53,270 nucleotides of DNA, taken from positions 101 to 53,370 of the forward strand of contig PALU01000047.1 in NCBI GenBank assembly GCA_002706585.1. The letters are read 5' to 3'. Source of the DNA: Rickettsiales bacterium (GTDB lineage: Bacteria; Pseudomonadota; Alphaproteobacteria; TMED127). Each line of letters starts with the position of its first letter. The stretch's first letter is position 1. The notes under the pieces are model-generated. The model was not told where the DNA came from. It did not search any database and saw only the letters and a program-made list of their open reading frames with translations. This document shows, piece by piece, positions 26,555 to 36,230 of the stretch. The position numbers and the translations under genes are program-made.

Positions 26555-28080
26555 ATGAAAATAATTATCCCAATTGCAAGTACCGACCAAGATATGATCG
26601 AAAATTATTCCAGAATAAAACCTTTAGTTAAACTTGGTAAGAAAACAATGATTGAAACATTTATTGAAAATTTTAAATTTAATTTTGAATATATTTTTTT
26701 GTGCAAAAAACATGATTTAATAAATACAAAATTGCTAAAGGTAATTCAAAAGTTAAAAATAAAAAAAAAATAATATCAATTAATAAGGAAACCTCAAGCG
26801 TAATAGAAACAGTAAGTTTTGCTGAGAACTATGTCAATTTAAATGAACCAGTGTTAATTTGTCATCCAGATAATATAAATTTATTTACTTCAAAAGTTGA
26901 CCTAAAAAAAAAATTAAAAAAAAATAATTATGACGGTTTACTTTTTGTTTTCGATGAAGATGCTCAAACAAATACCTCAGAAACTCATACTGGAAGAGCA
27001 ATATTAAAAAATAATACTGTTTCAGAAATTATAGAAAAAACAATAAAGATAAAAAATTCAAAAAGACTTGCTGGTATATACCATTTTTCAAAATGGGCAG
27101 ATTACTTAAAATATTCAAAACAAACTATAAAGGACCAGCCACCAATTAATGGAAGACATTTTATATCTCAGGTTTACAATGAATACTTAAAGGACAAAAA
27201 AAAAATTAATATTTTTAATGTAAAAAAACACATAACCTTTGGTTTAGTGTCTTATATTAATGAATATAATTTTTGGTATAATTATTTTAAGTTCAACATA
27301 AAAAAAAGATTAAAATATAATTTTAATTTTTTAAATTTAATACCTAGCTGCGGGGATGGTTCTAGATTTTTACAGAATGATAAAGATAATTTTAAACCAT
27401 TAATAAATGTTGATGGAAAATCTATGATAGCCAAAACCATAGATTCTCTGCCAAAAAGTATAAAAAATACAGTAATTATAAGAGATGATCATAATAAAAA
27501 ATATCATTTTAAAAAAAGAATTAAGAATAAAGTAAAAAATTTAGATGTAATGATTTTAAAAAATAAAACATCTGGTATGGCTACCACTTGTTATGAATAT
27601 TTAAAAAGTTATAAAAAAAAAAATCCAATTTTAATAAGTTCATGTGATTATGCGGTGGTTTTTGATGAAGAAAAATTAAAAAAGATAATTGATTTTTTTG
27701 ATCCTGACGTAATTATATGGACTTTTAAAAATTATCCAGACGCTCGCATAGCACCTTTTGCATATGCATATTGCGAAATAAATAACGGAAAAGTTACAAA
27801 AATTTCTGAGAAAACTCCAATAAGTGATAAGCCTCACTTAGATCATATAGCTCAAGGAATTTTTTATTTTAAATCAAATAAAATTTTTATGAAGGCTTTC
27901 AAAAAAATGATTCGTGATAAAAATAAAATTAATAATGAATATTATGTTGGCAATTCAATTAATCAATTGATTAAAGATAATTACCATGTTATTCCTTTTG
28001 AAGTTGAGCAGTACATATGTTTAGGAACTTTACAAGATTTGAAAGTCTACAATTTTTGGTCAGATTATTTTAATGATTAA
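26555..28080 (+). pseudogene. Tandem nucleotidyltransferase, frameshifted in an A10 tract
   Basis: Two sugar nucleotidyltransferase-like domains in one chain. The frame opening at ATG 26555 stops at 26771-26773 just after ten A's (26761-26770). One more A restores frame, giving IISINKETSSVIETVSFAEN and a continuous 508-residue protein ending at 28080 (length then divisible by three). The halves repeat each other: IIPIAST...KPLVKLGKKTMIET against LIPSCGD...KPLINVDGKSMIAK, and both end in a YNFW motif (NEYNFWYNYF, KVYNFWSDYF). The second domain keeps the better substrate and nucleotide motifs (GDGSRF, ISSCDYAVVF). It would activate a sugar or alditol phosphate, but neither the nucleotide nor the sugar is known. 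Confidence 0.78.
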
Positions 28081-29143
28081 ATCAAAATCTGCAGTTTTAA
28101 AATCCTTAAGTAATTGGGATTATGATGAAATTACTGTTCAAAATCCTAATAAAGACCAAGTTTTAGTAAAGGTAATCCAATGTGGAATTTGTAGTACAGA
28201 CGTAGTTAGATCAATGAAAGTTGGTTTTTATAATTATCCCATTGTTCCAGGTCATGAAATAATTGGAAAGATATATAAAATTGGAAAGAATGGTCATGGC
28301 TACAAAGAAGGGGATAAAGTTTGTGTTTATCCATTAATAACATGTGGTTCGCCTGAATGTTGTGGACATAGTATCTCAGCTTATGGTTTGCAAAAAAACC
28401 CAAATCTTTGTTCAAAATATGATTTTCTAGGCTCAAGAAGTCACGGAGGATATTCAGAGTATGTACTTGCACCGATTAAAAGTTTGGTAAAAATTCCAGA
28501 TAATTTAGCTGACGATCTTTCTGTATTTACGGAACCATCTGCAGTAGCACTACACGCATTCAGGATGGCTCAAAAAGACAGAAAGTTTGACAGTGTTTTA
28601 ATTTCAGGTTTAGGACCAATTGGAATTCTTTTAGCAGCTTGGTGTAAAAGCTTTAAAATAAAAAATATTATAGGGATAGATAGGAATGAACATCGGTTTA
28701 AAAATTTTGAAAATATTGGCTGTGATCAAAAAATAGATACAATGACTGATATTTTTTTAGAAAAAATAAAATTATATACAAATAATGATTTAGCAGAAGT
28801 TGCTTTTGAATGTTCAGGATCTGAAGATCTTTTATTAAATTCAATTAGTGGATTAAAAAAGGGAGGAAAGATTATTATTTTGAGCAATCAAATTAACGAA
28901 ATAAAATTATCTAAAGAGGTACTCAATAAAATTTTAAGACAAGAAATAACAATAGTAGGATCTTGGAGTTCAATTATAGAACCAGTAAATGAGTGGGAGG
29001 AATCGCTAAATTTTTTAAATCAGAATAAACATATTTCTAGTTTGATTTCCCATAAATTTAAATATTCTGAGGCAAAAAAAACATTTTTTGATATGTACAA
29101 CAAAAAATTTAAGTTCTCAAAAGTTGTTCTTAAACCAGAATAG
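28073..29143 (+). CDS. Zinc-binding medium-chain polyol/sugar dehydrogenase
   Basis: A 356-residue MDR. QCGICSTDVVRS and PGHE supply the catalytic zinc site. The structural zinc loop is altered (CGSPECCGHSISAYGLQKNPNLC rather than the plain C-x2-C-x2-C-x7-C), so that metal may be held differently. The NAD fold begins LISGLGPIGILLAAW. Together with the nucleotidyltransferase next to it (8-base overlap), it recalls TarI/TarJ-type pairs, in which an MDR reduces a ketose phosphate to the alditol phosphate that a cytidylyltransferase then activates. That parallel is inference. It ends the operon and converges on the ABC transporter gene. Confidence 0.82.
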   Translation: MIKSKSAVLKSLSNWDYDEITVQNPNKDQVLVKVIQCGICSTDVVRSMKVGFYNYPIVPGHEIIGKIYKIGKNGHGYKEGDKVCVYPLITCGSPECCGHSISAYGLQKNPNLCSKYDFLGSRSHGGYSEYVLAPIKSLVKIPDNLADDLSVFTEPSAVALHAFRMAQKDRKFDSVLISGLGPIGILLAAWCKSFKIKNIIGIDRNEHRFKNFENIGCDQKIDTMTDIFLEKIKLYTNNDLAEVAFECSGSEDLLLNSISGLKKGGKIIILSNQINEIKLSKEVLNKILRQEITIVGSWSSIIEPVNEWEESLNFLNQNKHISSLISHKFKYSEAKKTFFDMYNKKFKFSKVVLKPE

Positions 29144-29152
29144 CTGAATTTT

Positions 29153-30856
29153 TTATATTTTAGACATATCTATAATTTTGTCAAAATAACCTTTATCTAG
29201 AATTTTATGAGTAATGAAAAAAATTATCTTATTTAATTTATTTGCTTTTAACATTTGATAAACCTCTTTTTCACTTTGTCTATCCAAGTTAGAAGTTCCT
29301 TCATCTACAAATAAAATTTCAGAGTCGTTGTATAACGCTCTAGCAATACAAATCTTTTGTTTCTGTCCCCCTGATATATTTTGCCCTTCAAGATATATAT
29401 CTTTAGAAAAGATCTCATCTTTACTTAAAGAATTAAATAATGTCAGAGAATTAATTATTTTTAGAAGTTTGTCTTTATCATTTTCATCTAAACTATCCTT
29501 AAATGTTATATTTTTTGCAAGTGATCCCTTAAAAATACATGGAGATTGAGAAATATATGCAAAATCAGAGTATTTTTGCATAACTTCATTATTACTATTC
29601 AAAAAATTAATAGATCCACTTTCTGGTTTAATAAGACCCATAATTAAATCAACCAGTGTAGTTTTGCCTGAACCCGACGGCCCAACAATACAGTTCATTG
29701 TGCCAATTTTTATTTCATCATTATAATTTTTAATTATTAATGAAGAATTATCATATTGAAAACTTAACTCTTTTATCTTTAGGGATGATAATTTGTGGTC
29801 AGAAAGTTTAGAAAATGTGTCTTCAATCTTTTTATTTTTAATAGTAGTTAAATTAAATTCTGGACTTTCATAAAATTTTTTTATTTCATTCACGCAATAG
29901 CTAACTTGTTTTAAAGTATTAAAATTAGATGTTATTGAATTTATATAAGGGATTAGTTTTGCAATAGCAAAACCAAATATTCCTAGCATTGCTATGCTAT
30001 TTTCAAGCATATTAATATTTAATAAATAAAAAAATATTATACTTATTAAAAGGATTATAGAAATTTCATAAAAACTTTTTAAATTTGACTGAATCAATAA
30101 ATATTTTTTTTCACTTTTAAAATATTTTCTAATATTAAGGTTAAACTGATCTATCGTCATATTTTGAATTTTATAAGCATATATTTCTTTAAAATTTTTG
30201 ATAATTTCAAATAAATATTGTTTTGTTTTTTCTTCAGAGATCGAAATTTCTTGAGAATTAATTTTTAATTTTTTACCTTGAGTATTAATTATGATAAAAG
30301 CTATTATTCCAAGATACAATATTGCCAGAGAAGATATAAAAAAATTTACATAAAAAATAAAACAAACTACAAACACTACAGTGATAGTATCGGCAGTTAT
30401 CTTTATGTATGATGTTATATAACCATTAAATGCATGATCTAAATACCTTGAAAAAATTTGACTATGTTTTATATGGCCATCTTTAATAATATCTAGATAG
30501 TTTGAATTCAGAACTTTAATAAAATAATTATGATATGTTTTGTTTTTAATTTTTTCTAAATTATTAAAAGTAAAAAAATTGAAAAAAATAATTAATAAAT
30601 TTTTTAAAATAAATATTAAACAAAAAACAATTGTTATTATAATCATAGTATTTTGTTTAGAATAATTATTAATATGTTTTAGTACTAAACTATCATTGGA
30701 TATCTCGTTAGATTGAATATTATTTAAGAAAGCATAAAGAGTACTCAATCCAAGAATTTCTAAAATAGAGCTTAATATTGTAATTAATATTAAATAAAAT
30801 ATAAATTTTTTTGGTACATTTAGGTATTTTTGTAGTTTAAAAAATTTATTAAACAT
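29153..30856 (-). CDS. ABC exporter/flippase (PglK/MsbA-like)
   Basis: A 567-residue half-transporter: six hydrophobic helices in residues 1-310, then an ATPase domain with Walker A GPSGSGKTT, signature ISGGQKQKICIARAL, Walker B ILFVDE with GTSNLD, and an H-loop (ITH). The membrane domain and size match PglK or MsbA-type exporters that move lipid-linked glycans or lipids across the inner membrane. Its place as last gene of a minus-strand glycan operon (sulfatase-like enzyme, YIDPGS protein, methyltransferase, then this) supports flipping of an undecaprenyl-linked product. It starts 8 bases inside the upstream methyltransferase gene. Confidence 0.87.
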   Translation of the reverse strand: MFNKFFKLQKYLNVPKKFIFYLILITILSSILEILGLSTLYAFLNNIQSNEISNDSLVLKHINNYSKQNTMIIITIVFCLIFILKNLLIIFFNFFTFNNLEKIKNKTYHNYFIKVLNSNYLDIIKDGHIKHSQIFSRYLDHAFNGYITSYIKITADTITVVFVVCFIFYVNFFISSLAILYLGIIAFIIINTQGKKLKINSQEISISEEKTKQYLFEIIKNFKEIYAYKIQNMTIDQFNLNIRKYFKSEKKYLLIQSNLKSFYEISIILLISIIFFYLLNINMLENSIAMLGIFGFAIAKLIPYINSITSNFNTLKQVSYCVNEIKKFYESPEFNLTTIKNKKIEDTFSKLSDHKLSSLKIKELSFQYDNSSLIIKNYNDEIKIGTMNCIVGPSGSGKTTLVDLIMGLIKPESGSINFLNSNNEVMQKYSDFAYISQSPCIFKGSLAKNITFKDSLDENDKDKLLKIINSLTLFNSLSKDEIFSKDIYLEGQNISGGQKQKICIARALYNDSEILFVDEGTSNLDRQSEKEVYQMLKANKLNKIIFFITHKILDKGYFDKIIDMSKI

Positions 30857-32279
30857 TGCTTGTTACAAAAAATAATTCTCTTTTATTATTTTTTAAAGAT
30901 TGTTTATCAATAATTGTAAATTTTTGTGAGAGGAGTTTAATAAAATTTTCTCTATTGTAATCTTCATATTTTTCATTTTTATTTTCCATAAGTTGAGTGA
31001 CCATCTCATCATCTCTATCCACAAATTCAATTATCATATTTGCATTTAATGAATGAAGCCAACTAATTATTTGATTTAATGGTATATTCGCAACTAAACG
31101 TGCATGATGAATAAAGGCAAGGCATAAAATATGGTCTGGTATCGATCTTTGTTCAATTCGTTTTAATTCATTATTCCAACCTTGGTTTGGAGATTGATTA
31201 GAAAAATTTATAACCAACGGCATTATATTTGTGTTTTGAAATTTTTTTTCTGATAAATACAAATCTTCGATTACCTCATGATCATAATCAAAGGCAATAA
31301 TTTTTTTAAATTGCTCTTTTAGTAATTTTGAAAAATAACCATTGTTACATCCTATATCCCATAAAACATTTGATTTCTTATTTGAAAAATTTTTTTTTAT
31401 AAATTTTTCTTTAATTTGCTTATCCTGTTCTTCATATGAGTTTTTTTTGTCATAACCAAGCCACAAAGATTTTTTTTTAGTATAATCTAAATTTTTAATC
31501 AATTCATAAATTGAATTCATTAAACTTAAAATATTTTTCTTATTCTGTGATATTTTTGTTTTTTTTTTATTATTTTTTAAAAAAAAATTATTTAATAAAG
31601 TTGGTAGAAATATATGAGAAAAAACTCCTTTTTTAAATTTGTTTGTTAATTGAAAATACCTATTCCCAATTTCTGGAAAAATACCATCCAAATTGGATCT
31701 CAAAATTTCATTAAAATTTATATCTAGATGTTTTTTAATCAATAACGGAATTAAAAACATTGCACAAAATTGACGATAGCCTTCCCAATTAAAATTTTCA
31801 TTTAAAGGAACAAAGGATGCGATATCAATAAATATGGGTTTTCCGTTTTTCCACTGAACATTATAAGAAGAAGCATCTTTTAATTTCCATGAATTTTCAA
31901 AAGATTTTTTAATAATAAATAATTGTAAAATAGCTGCGTCTTTAAGCATTGAGAAAGACCATTCATAAGGATATGAAATAAAATCTACTAATTCATGCTC
32001 TAAAATTTCTTTCCAACTATCAGCTAAAATAGTTTTTTTTTCCAAAGTTTCTTCAGAATAAATTTTTGTATTAATAATCATTTCTGAAGTAATTAGTTTT
32101 TTATAAAATTGTTCACAAGAAAGATTTGCATAATTCTCTTTAGTATCTTGCCTTAAACCTCTTAAAATTTTTATAAGATTATTATTTTCATCAAACACTT
32201 CATATATTTTTGATGATGGATCCTTATATGATAAGGAGTTGATATTAATTTTTGTTTTCAATTTATGATTTTTCTTCAA
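30849..32279 (-). CDS. NoeA-like SAM methyltransferase
   Basis: A 476-residue protein. The N-terminal half (residues 1-280) contains a block I recognise from NoeA-type nodulation and glycan proteins: SYPYEWSFSMLKDAAI, LKDASSYNVQWKNGKPIFID. The C-terminal half is a class I methyltransferase: LWDIGCNNGYFSKLL, IIAFDYDHEV, and ILCLAFIHHAR. The job of the N-terminal half is unknown. It might methylate a glycan or lipid-linked sugar. It overlaps the small membrane-protein gene by 17 bases and the ABC gene by 8, so the four genes are translationally coupled. Confidence 0.78.
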   Translation of the reverse strand: MKKNHKLKTKININSLSYKDPSSKIYEVFDENNNLIKILRGLRQDTKENYANLSCEQFYKKLITSEMIINTKIYSEETLEKKTILADSWKEILEHELVDFISYPYEWSFSMLKDAAILQLFIIKKSFENSWKLKDASSYNVQWKNGKPIFIDIASFVPLNENFNWEGYRQFCAMFLIPLLIKKHLDINFNEILRSNLDGIFPEIGNRYFQLTNKFKKGVFSHIFLPTLLNNFFLKNNKKKTKISQNKKNILSLMNSIYELIKNLDYTKKKSLWLGYDKKNSYEEQDKQIKEKFIKKNFSNKKSNVLWDIGCNNGYFSKLLKEQFKKIIAFDYDHEVIEDLYLSEKKFQNTNIMPLVINFSNQSPNQGWNNELKRIEQRSIPDHILCLAFIHHARLVANIPLNQIISWLHSLNANMIIEFVDRDDEMVTQLMENKNEKYEDYNRENFIKLLSQKFTIIDKQSLKNNKRELFFVTSNV

Positions 32280-32499
32280 ATTTTTTTTCTAATTCATCTT
32301 TTTTATCTTTTTTAGAAAAAAAACTTTTAATTTTATGAAAATAATTTTTTACAGTAAATCCTGCAGCAGCAATAAATCCCAAAATGGCTGTTATAATGGC
32401 ACTAGCAGATCCAGGGTCGATATAAGCTTGGGCATAATTTGTCCAATTTAAACTAAAAAAAATAATTAAAACTAGAGTTTGTATTTTATTTTTGATCAT
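32263..32499 (-). CDS. Small secreted/membrane protein with YIDPGS motif
   Basis: A 78-residue protein. Residues 1-25 look like a signal peptide or signal anchor (hydrophobic LVLIIFFSLNW, then AQA). AYIDPGSASAII at 25-36 is the motif of a small family found beside polysaccharide genes. A second hydrophobic helix (ITAILGFIAAAGFTV) and a lysine/glutamate-rich tail (KKDKKDELEKK) follow. Function is unknown. It lies between the sulfatase-like gene (14-base overlap) and the NoeA-like methyltransferase (17-base overlap), an order that argues the three proteins work together. Confidence 0.75.
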   Translation of the reverse strand: MIKNKIQTLVLIIFFSLNWTNYAQAYIDPGSASAIITAILGFIAAAGFTVKNYFHKIKSFFSKKDKKDELEKKFEEKS

Positions 32500-34063
32500 A
32501 AAGATAATTTTTAGGGTTTAAATTTTTATTATCATATCCTAATTTTATATTTTCTTCATTATTGAAATATTTAATTTCACCTCCAGTATCCATAAAATAA
32601 GGTTTATCATCAAAATTTAATGCTAATGGGTCTTTTTTAATACAATTTATAATTATTTTTGCTGCATCTATGAGTGTCACAAAATTTCTTTTTTGATTTA
32701 AAGGGTAAATAAAATTCTTACATTTATTTTTAGGGTATATGCCTGAATATACAGCAAATGAATCTAAAATTTTAAATGAGTTATTATCCTCAAATTCAAT
32801 ACCGCTACTTAATTTTGGACCATGATCAGCATAAACAAATAAAAGTGCATTTGGATCTTTATATTTAATAAAGTTAATTATTAGTTCTAATTCTTTTTTT
32901 ACAACTTCACTTTTTTTTTTATAAAAATTAAGATAATTTTCGAAATCACCCTTCCTACCATATATATATTCTCCCGTGTGACCTGGATTTATATGATGAG
33001 CCATTAAAAATTGTGGGTTTTTTTTGTTTATATTCTTTTCCATGATTTCCATTATTTTTTCAATGGAGGTAGTTTTTTTTAAATCTTTATTTAAAATAAA
33101 TGACGCTAGTTTAAATTTAATATTATCAGGAACTAAACAATACCCAAGAAATGATATTTTAAAATGAAGACCAAAGCCAGTATCAAATGCACATGTATTA
33201 AACTTACCTCCTGACTGATTGACAATATAATCATAAATATATTTACCCTTATGTCTTCCAAACCAAAAATTATCATAATAAGTAGTTATTTCATATCCAT
33301 TATCATTAAATATTCTGAACATCGGACTTTCCTCAACACCTGTAAAAAAATATAGATGCTTATTTTCTTTTTTTAAAGACAAATATTTTTTTTGATCAAA
33401 TGCTAATAATGAATTTAGGCTTTCACGAGATGGAAATGCAACTGTAAAAGAATTTTTAAAACTATAAAAATTTTTTTCAAGAGTTTTATGGTATGCAAAA
33501 TCAATCACTTTAAAATTTTTTTTGGCTATTGAAATTGGCACCAAAGATTCAAATGATATAAAATATACATTGGGAGTATCATTAAAAATTATCTTTTCCG
33601 GATTTAAATTTGTTGAAGGTTTAGATGATTGATAGTTATTTAAAGAAGGTATTTGGTAATTTATGAAAAAATTAATTATAAAAATAATTATTACACCTAA
33701 AGTAAAAAATTTTGAGATAGTAATATTTTTTTCAAAAGTTTTACAGATGAATAGAAATAAAAGAAAACAAATTATAAAAATTATAATTTCTAAATAAAAA
33801 GGCAATAAATGAATAAATTCTATAAAAATTAGATGGAGAGAAGTAATATTAATTGAACAAAATATTGCCAAAAAATAAAGTCTAAATGAAAAATTATTTA
33901 TTATATATAAAAATATTGATTGTAAAAAAATTACACCAATAAAAAATAATAAAATGATTAATAAATCATATTTTGTGAACATATGTTCTGCCCCAAAGTA
34001 TGTGAAGGAGAAAAATAATACAGAGGAACTGGTTAAAAATAAAATTTTATAAAATAAATTCAT
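32486..34063 (-). CDS. Membrane-anchored sulfatase/LTA-synthase-like phosphotransferase
   Basis: A protein of 525 residues if started at ATG 34063 (preferred over a TTG 54 bases upstream, since hydrophobic spans begin right after it). It has five N-terminal membrane helices, then a periplasmic sulfatase-fold domain with NVYFISFESL (metal site), a serine-containing segment near FPSRESLNSLLAF, MAHHINPGHTGEY and VYADHGP. This resembles lipoteichoic acid synthase, phosphoglycerol transferase and related enzymes that move phosphoglycerol or phosphoethanolamine from lipids. It could decorate the surface polymer with a phospho-group, or hydrolyse sulfate/phosphate; the catalytic nucleophile is not certain from the sequence. 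Confidence 0.78.
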   Translation of the reverse strand: MNLFYKILFLTSSSVLFFSFTYFGAEHMFTKYDLLIILLFFIGVIFLQSIFLYIINNFSFRLYFLAIFCSINITSLHLIFIEFIHLLPFYLEIIIFIICFLLFLFICKTFEKNITISKFFTLGVIIIFIINFFINYQIPSLNNYQSSKPSTNLNPEKIIFNDTPNVYFISFESLVPISIAKKNFKVIDFAYHKTLEKNFYSFKNSFTVAFPSRESLNSLLAFDQKKYLSLKKENKHLYFFTGVEESPMFRIFNDNGYEITTYYDNFWFGRHKGKYIYDYIVNQSGGKFNTCAFDTGFGLHFKISFLGYCLVPDNIKFKLASFILNKDLKKTTSIEKIMEIMEKNINKKNPQFLMAHHINPGHTGEYIYGRKGDFENYLNFYKKKSEVVKKELELIINFIKYKDPNALLFVYADHGPKLSSGIEFEDNNSFKILDSFAVYSGIYPKNKCKNFIYPLNQKRNFVTLIDAAKIIINCIKKDPLALNFDDKPYFMDTGGEIKYFNNEENIKLGYDNKNLNPKNYLYDQK

Positions 34064-34140
34064 AGATATATGATGACAATTTATGATATTATTTATTACA
34101 TATCTTTTATTTATCAAATTTAATTAATTTAAGAAATTAT

Positions 34141-34782
34141 ATGAGTAAAAAAGCTATTATTTTCGATTTTGATGGGGTTTTAATAGACTCTGTTAATATT
34201 AAAAATAAGGCATTTAAAGAAATAGTTAAAAATAAAAATAAGACAATTAAGAAAAAATTTATTCAATATCATTATAAAAACTTAGGGATATCAAGAAAAG
34301 TTAAATTTAAATATTTACTAAAAAATTTATTAAAAAAAAAAAATATAAATCAAGGTATAAATTTTTTATCTAAAAAATTTAATAAGCTTATTTTTAATAA
34401 AATATTAAAAAAAAAATTAAACAAGGGTGTTATAAAGTTTTTAGAAAAATATAAAAAAAAATATATTTATTTTATATCCTCTGGGACGCCTCAAGATGAA
34501 CTAAATTTAATTTTAAGAAAAAAAAAAATAGATTCGTATTTCTATAAAATCTATGGATCACCAGATAATAAACACCTCCATATAAAAAAAATTATTAATG
34601 ATTATGCATTTTCGAAAAAAAATCTTATATTTGTAGGAGATGGAGAGAGTGACTTTAGAGCTGCCTCCAAATCGAAGATAAAATTTGTTCAAATTGGAAA
34701 CAATTTTAAATCAAAAAAACAAAGTTTAAAAATAGATCAATTTCATGAAATAGAAAATTTGATTATACTTAAAAAATTTTAA
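34141..34782 (+). CDS. HAD-superfamily phosphatase
   Basis: A 213-residue HAD hydrolase with an alpha-helical cap: motif I DFDGVLIDS with D9 and D11, motif II ISSGTP, a basic residue in motif III, and motif IV FVGDGESD. This is the beta-phosphoglucomutase/phosphoglycolate phosphatase subclass, acting on small phosphosugars. It starts a plus-strand run that leads to a 2-hydroxyacid dehydrogenase and a polyol-phosphate transferase-like gene, so it may dephosphorylate an intermediate of that branch. It is divergent from the sulfatase operon (77 bases between). Confidence 0.82.
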   Translation: MSKKAIIFDFDGVLIDSVNIKNKAFKEIVKNKNKTIKKKFIQYHYKNLGISRKVKFKYLLKNLLKKKNINQGINFLSKKFNKLIFNKILKKKLNKGVIKFLEKYKKKYIYFISSGTPQDELNLILRKKKIDSYFYKIYGSPDNKHLHIKKIINDYAFSKKNLIFVGDGESDFRAASKSKIKFVQIGNNFKSKKQSLKIDQFHEIENLIILKKF

Positions 34783-34811
34783 TTAGTTATAAATGATAAT
34801 AAAGTAGATGA

Positions 34812-36221
34812 ATGAAATCAAAATTTCCAGAACTAAAAAATAAAAACATTATTCAAAAAAATAAGATTATTATTAAATATATCAAAAATTTTACTATTAA
34901 TATTAAGGATAAATCTTTACAGAAGAATTATTTTAAGATTCCCAAAACTGAAATTAATTTTTTTTTCAATAAAAAATTGTTAGAAAATTTTGATTTTACA
35001 AAAAACGAATTCAATAAAAAAATCTGTCTAAGGTATTTGCCATTATATTTTTTTGCATATTTATTTTATTGTTTAAAAATTATACTTTTTCAAAATTTTA
35101 AATCTCGTAAAATTAAATCTTACAAAATTATGATAGATAATATCGAGTCAAATAATGAGCTTAAACTTTATGATAAATTTTTTAAATTTTACAATAAAAA
35201 AGATATTTTAATTAGAGCAACAAACTCTAATGTAAAAAGTATCAATACAATATTTTTTCAGAAAATGAAAGATTATAATCTTAATATAAATGATATTAAT
35301 TTTTTATTTAAATTTCTTTTTTCAGCGCTAAGACTAAGTATATTTTATAGATTTAATTTTATATATTTAGCTTTAAAATTAATTGATGATTGTTTTTTTT
35401 ATAGGACTTTATTTTCTTATTGCAAACCTAAAAATATAATTATGCATCAACATTATTATTCAAATAATATTAAAAACTTTTTTTTTAAAAAAAATGAAGG
35501 TCATAAAAGTTGCCTGATACAAAAAAACATAAATACCAAAAATACTAATGGTTTCTTCTATCATGCAGACATAATTTTTACTTTTGGTTTATTTACGAAT
35601 ATTTCAAATAAAAAAACTAATTCAAAAATTAAAAAGAATATAAATATTGGATCTTTTGTTATGAACAAAGAAGATAAAAATAAGATCAATAAAAAACATA
35701 AAGATATTGATGTGCTTTACATAGGTGGAAATGGACTTTTTAAAAATTCGTATTATGATGTATATCGGACATATAAATCTGATTATATTGATCAACTAAA
35801 TTGGTTAATAAGGCTTTCTTTAAAATTTCCAAAATTAAAAATTAACTTTAAACATCACCCAAATAATTATGCAAATGATGAAAAATATTTATTCAAAAAC
35901 ACAAATATAAAATTTATAGATCAAAAATTGAATACATATAATTTGTGCCATAAATCAAAATTTATTTGTAGCTGGGCTTCAACTATGATCATTGAAAATA
36001 AATCAAAAAATTTTTTTTCATTTTTTCTTGATCCCAAAAAAAGAAATGACCAATTTTTATCCGATATTAAAAATAGAAAAGAAATATCTTTAAGTAATTA
36101 TGATGAATTTGAAAAACAAGTTCTAAAATCTCAAATTGTAAAATATAAAAGAAAGGCAAATAAAAATTTTTGTATCAATAATAATAAATTGTTTGAAAAA
36201 ATTTGTGAAAGTTTAGATTAA
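34812..36221 (+). CDS. Uncharacterised GT-B-like surface carbohydrate protein
   Basis: A 469-residue protein that I do not recognise by name. The C-terminal half has features of GT-B or CDP-glycerol-transferase-like enzymes: DVLYIGGNGLFK (start of a second Rossmann fold), NFKHHPNNY, and SKFICSWASTMIIE near residue 390, where such enzymes keep nucleotide-binding residues. The N-terminal part contains a hydrophobic helix (PLYFFAYLFYCLKIILFQ), so it may associate with the membrane. Layout resembles the frameshifted protein at 21116-22844. It probably transfers a sugar or polyol phosphate, but this is inference. Confidence 0.6.
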   Translation: MKSKFPELKNKNIIQKNKIIIKYIKNFTINIKDKSLQKNYFKIPKTEINFFFNKKLLENFDFTKNEFNKKICLRYLPLYFFAYLFYCLKIILFQNFKSRKIKSYKIMIDNIESNNELKLYDKFFKFYNKKDILIRATNSNVKSINTIFFQKMKDYNLNINDINFLFKFLFSALRLSIFYRFNFIYLALKLIDDCFFYRTLFSYCKPKNIIMHQHYYSNNIKNFFFKKNEGHKSCLIQKNINTKNTNGFFYHADIIFTFGLFTNISNKKTNSKIKKNINIGSFVMNKEDKNKINKKHKDIDVLYIGGNGLFKNSYYDVYRTYKSDYIDQLNWLIRLSLKFPKLKINFKHHPNNYANDEKYLFKNTNIKFIDQKLNTYNLCHKSKFICSWASTMIIENKSKNFFSFFLDPKKRNDQFLSDIKNRKEISLSNYDEFEKQVLKSQIVKYKRKANKNFCINNNKLFEKICESLD

Positions 36222-36230
36222 AAGAAATTT

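Noticed and set aside
34064..34117. Upstream TTG start for the sulfatase-like gene
   Set aside because: The added residues (INKRYVINNIINCHHIS) look like leader DNA; ATG 34063 places the first membrane helix near the N-terminus as usual.
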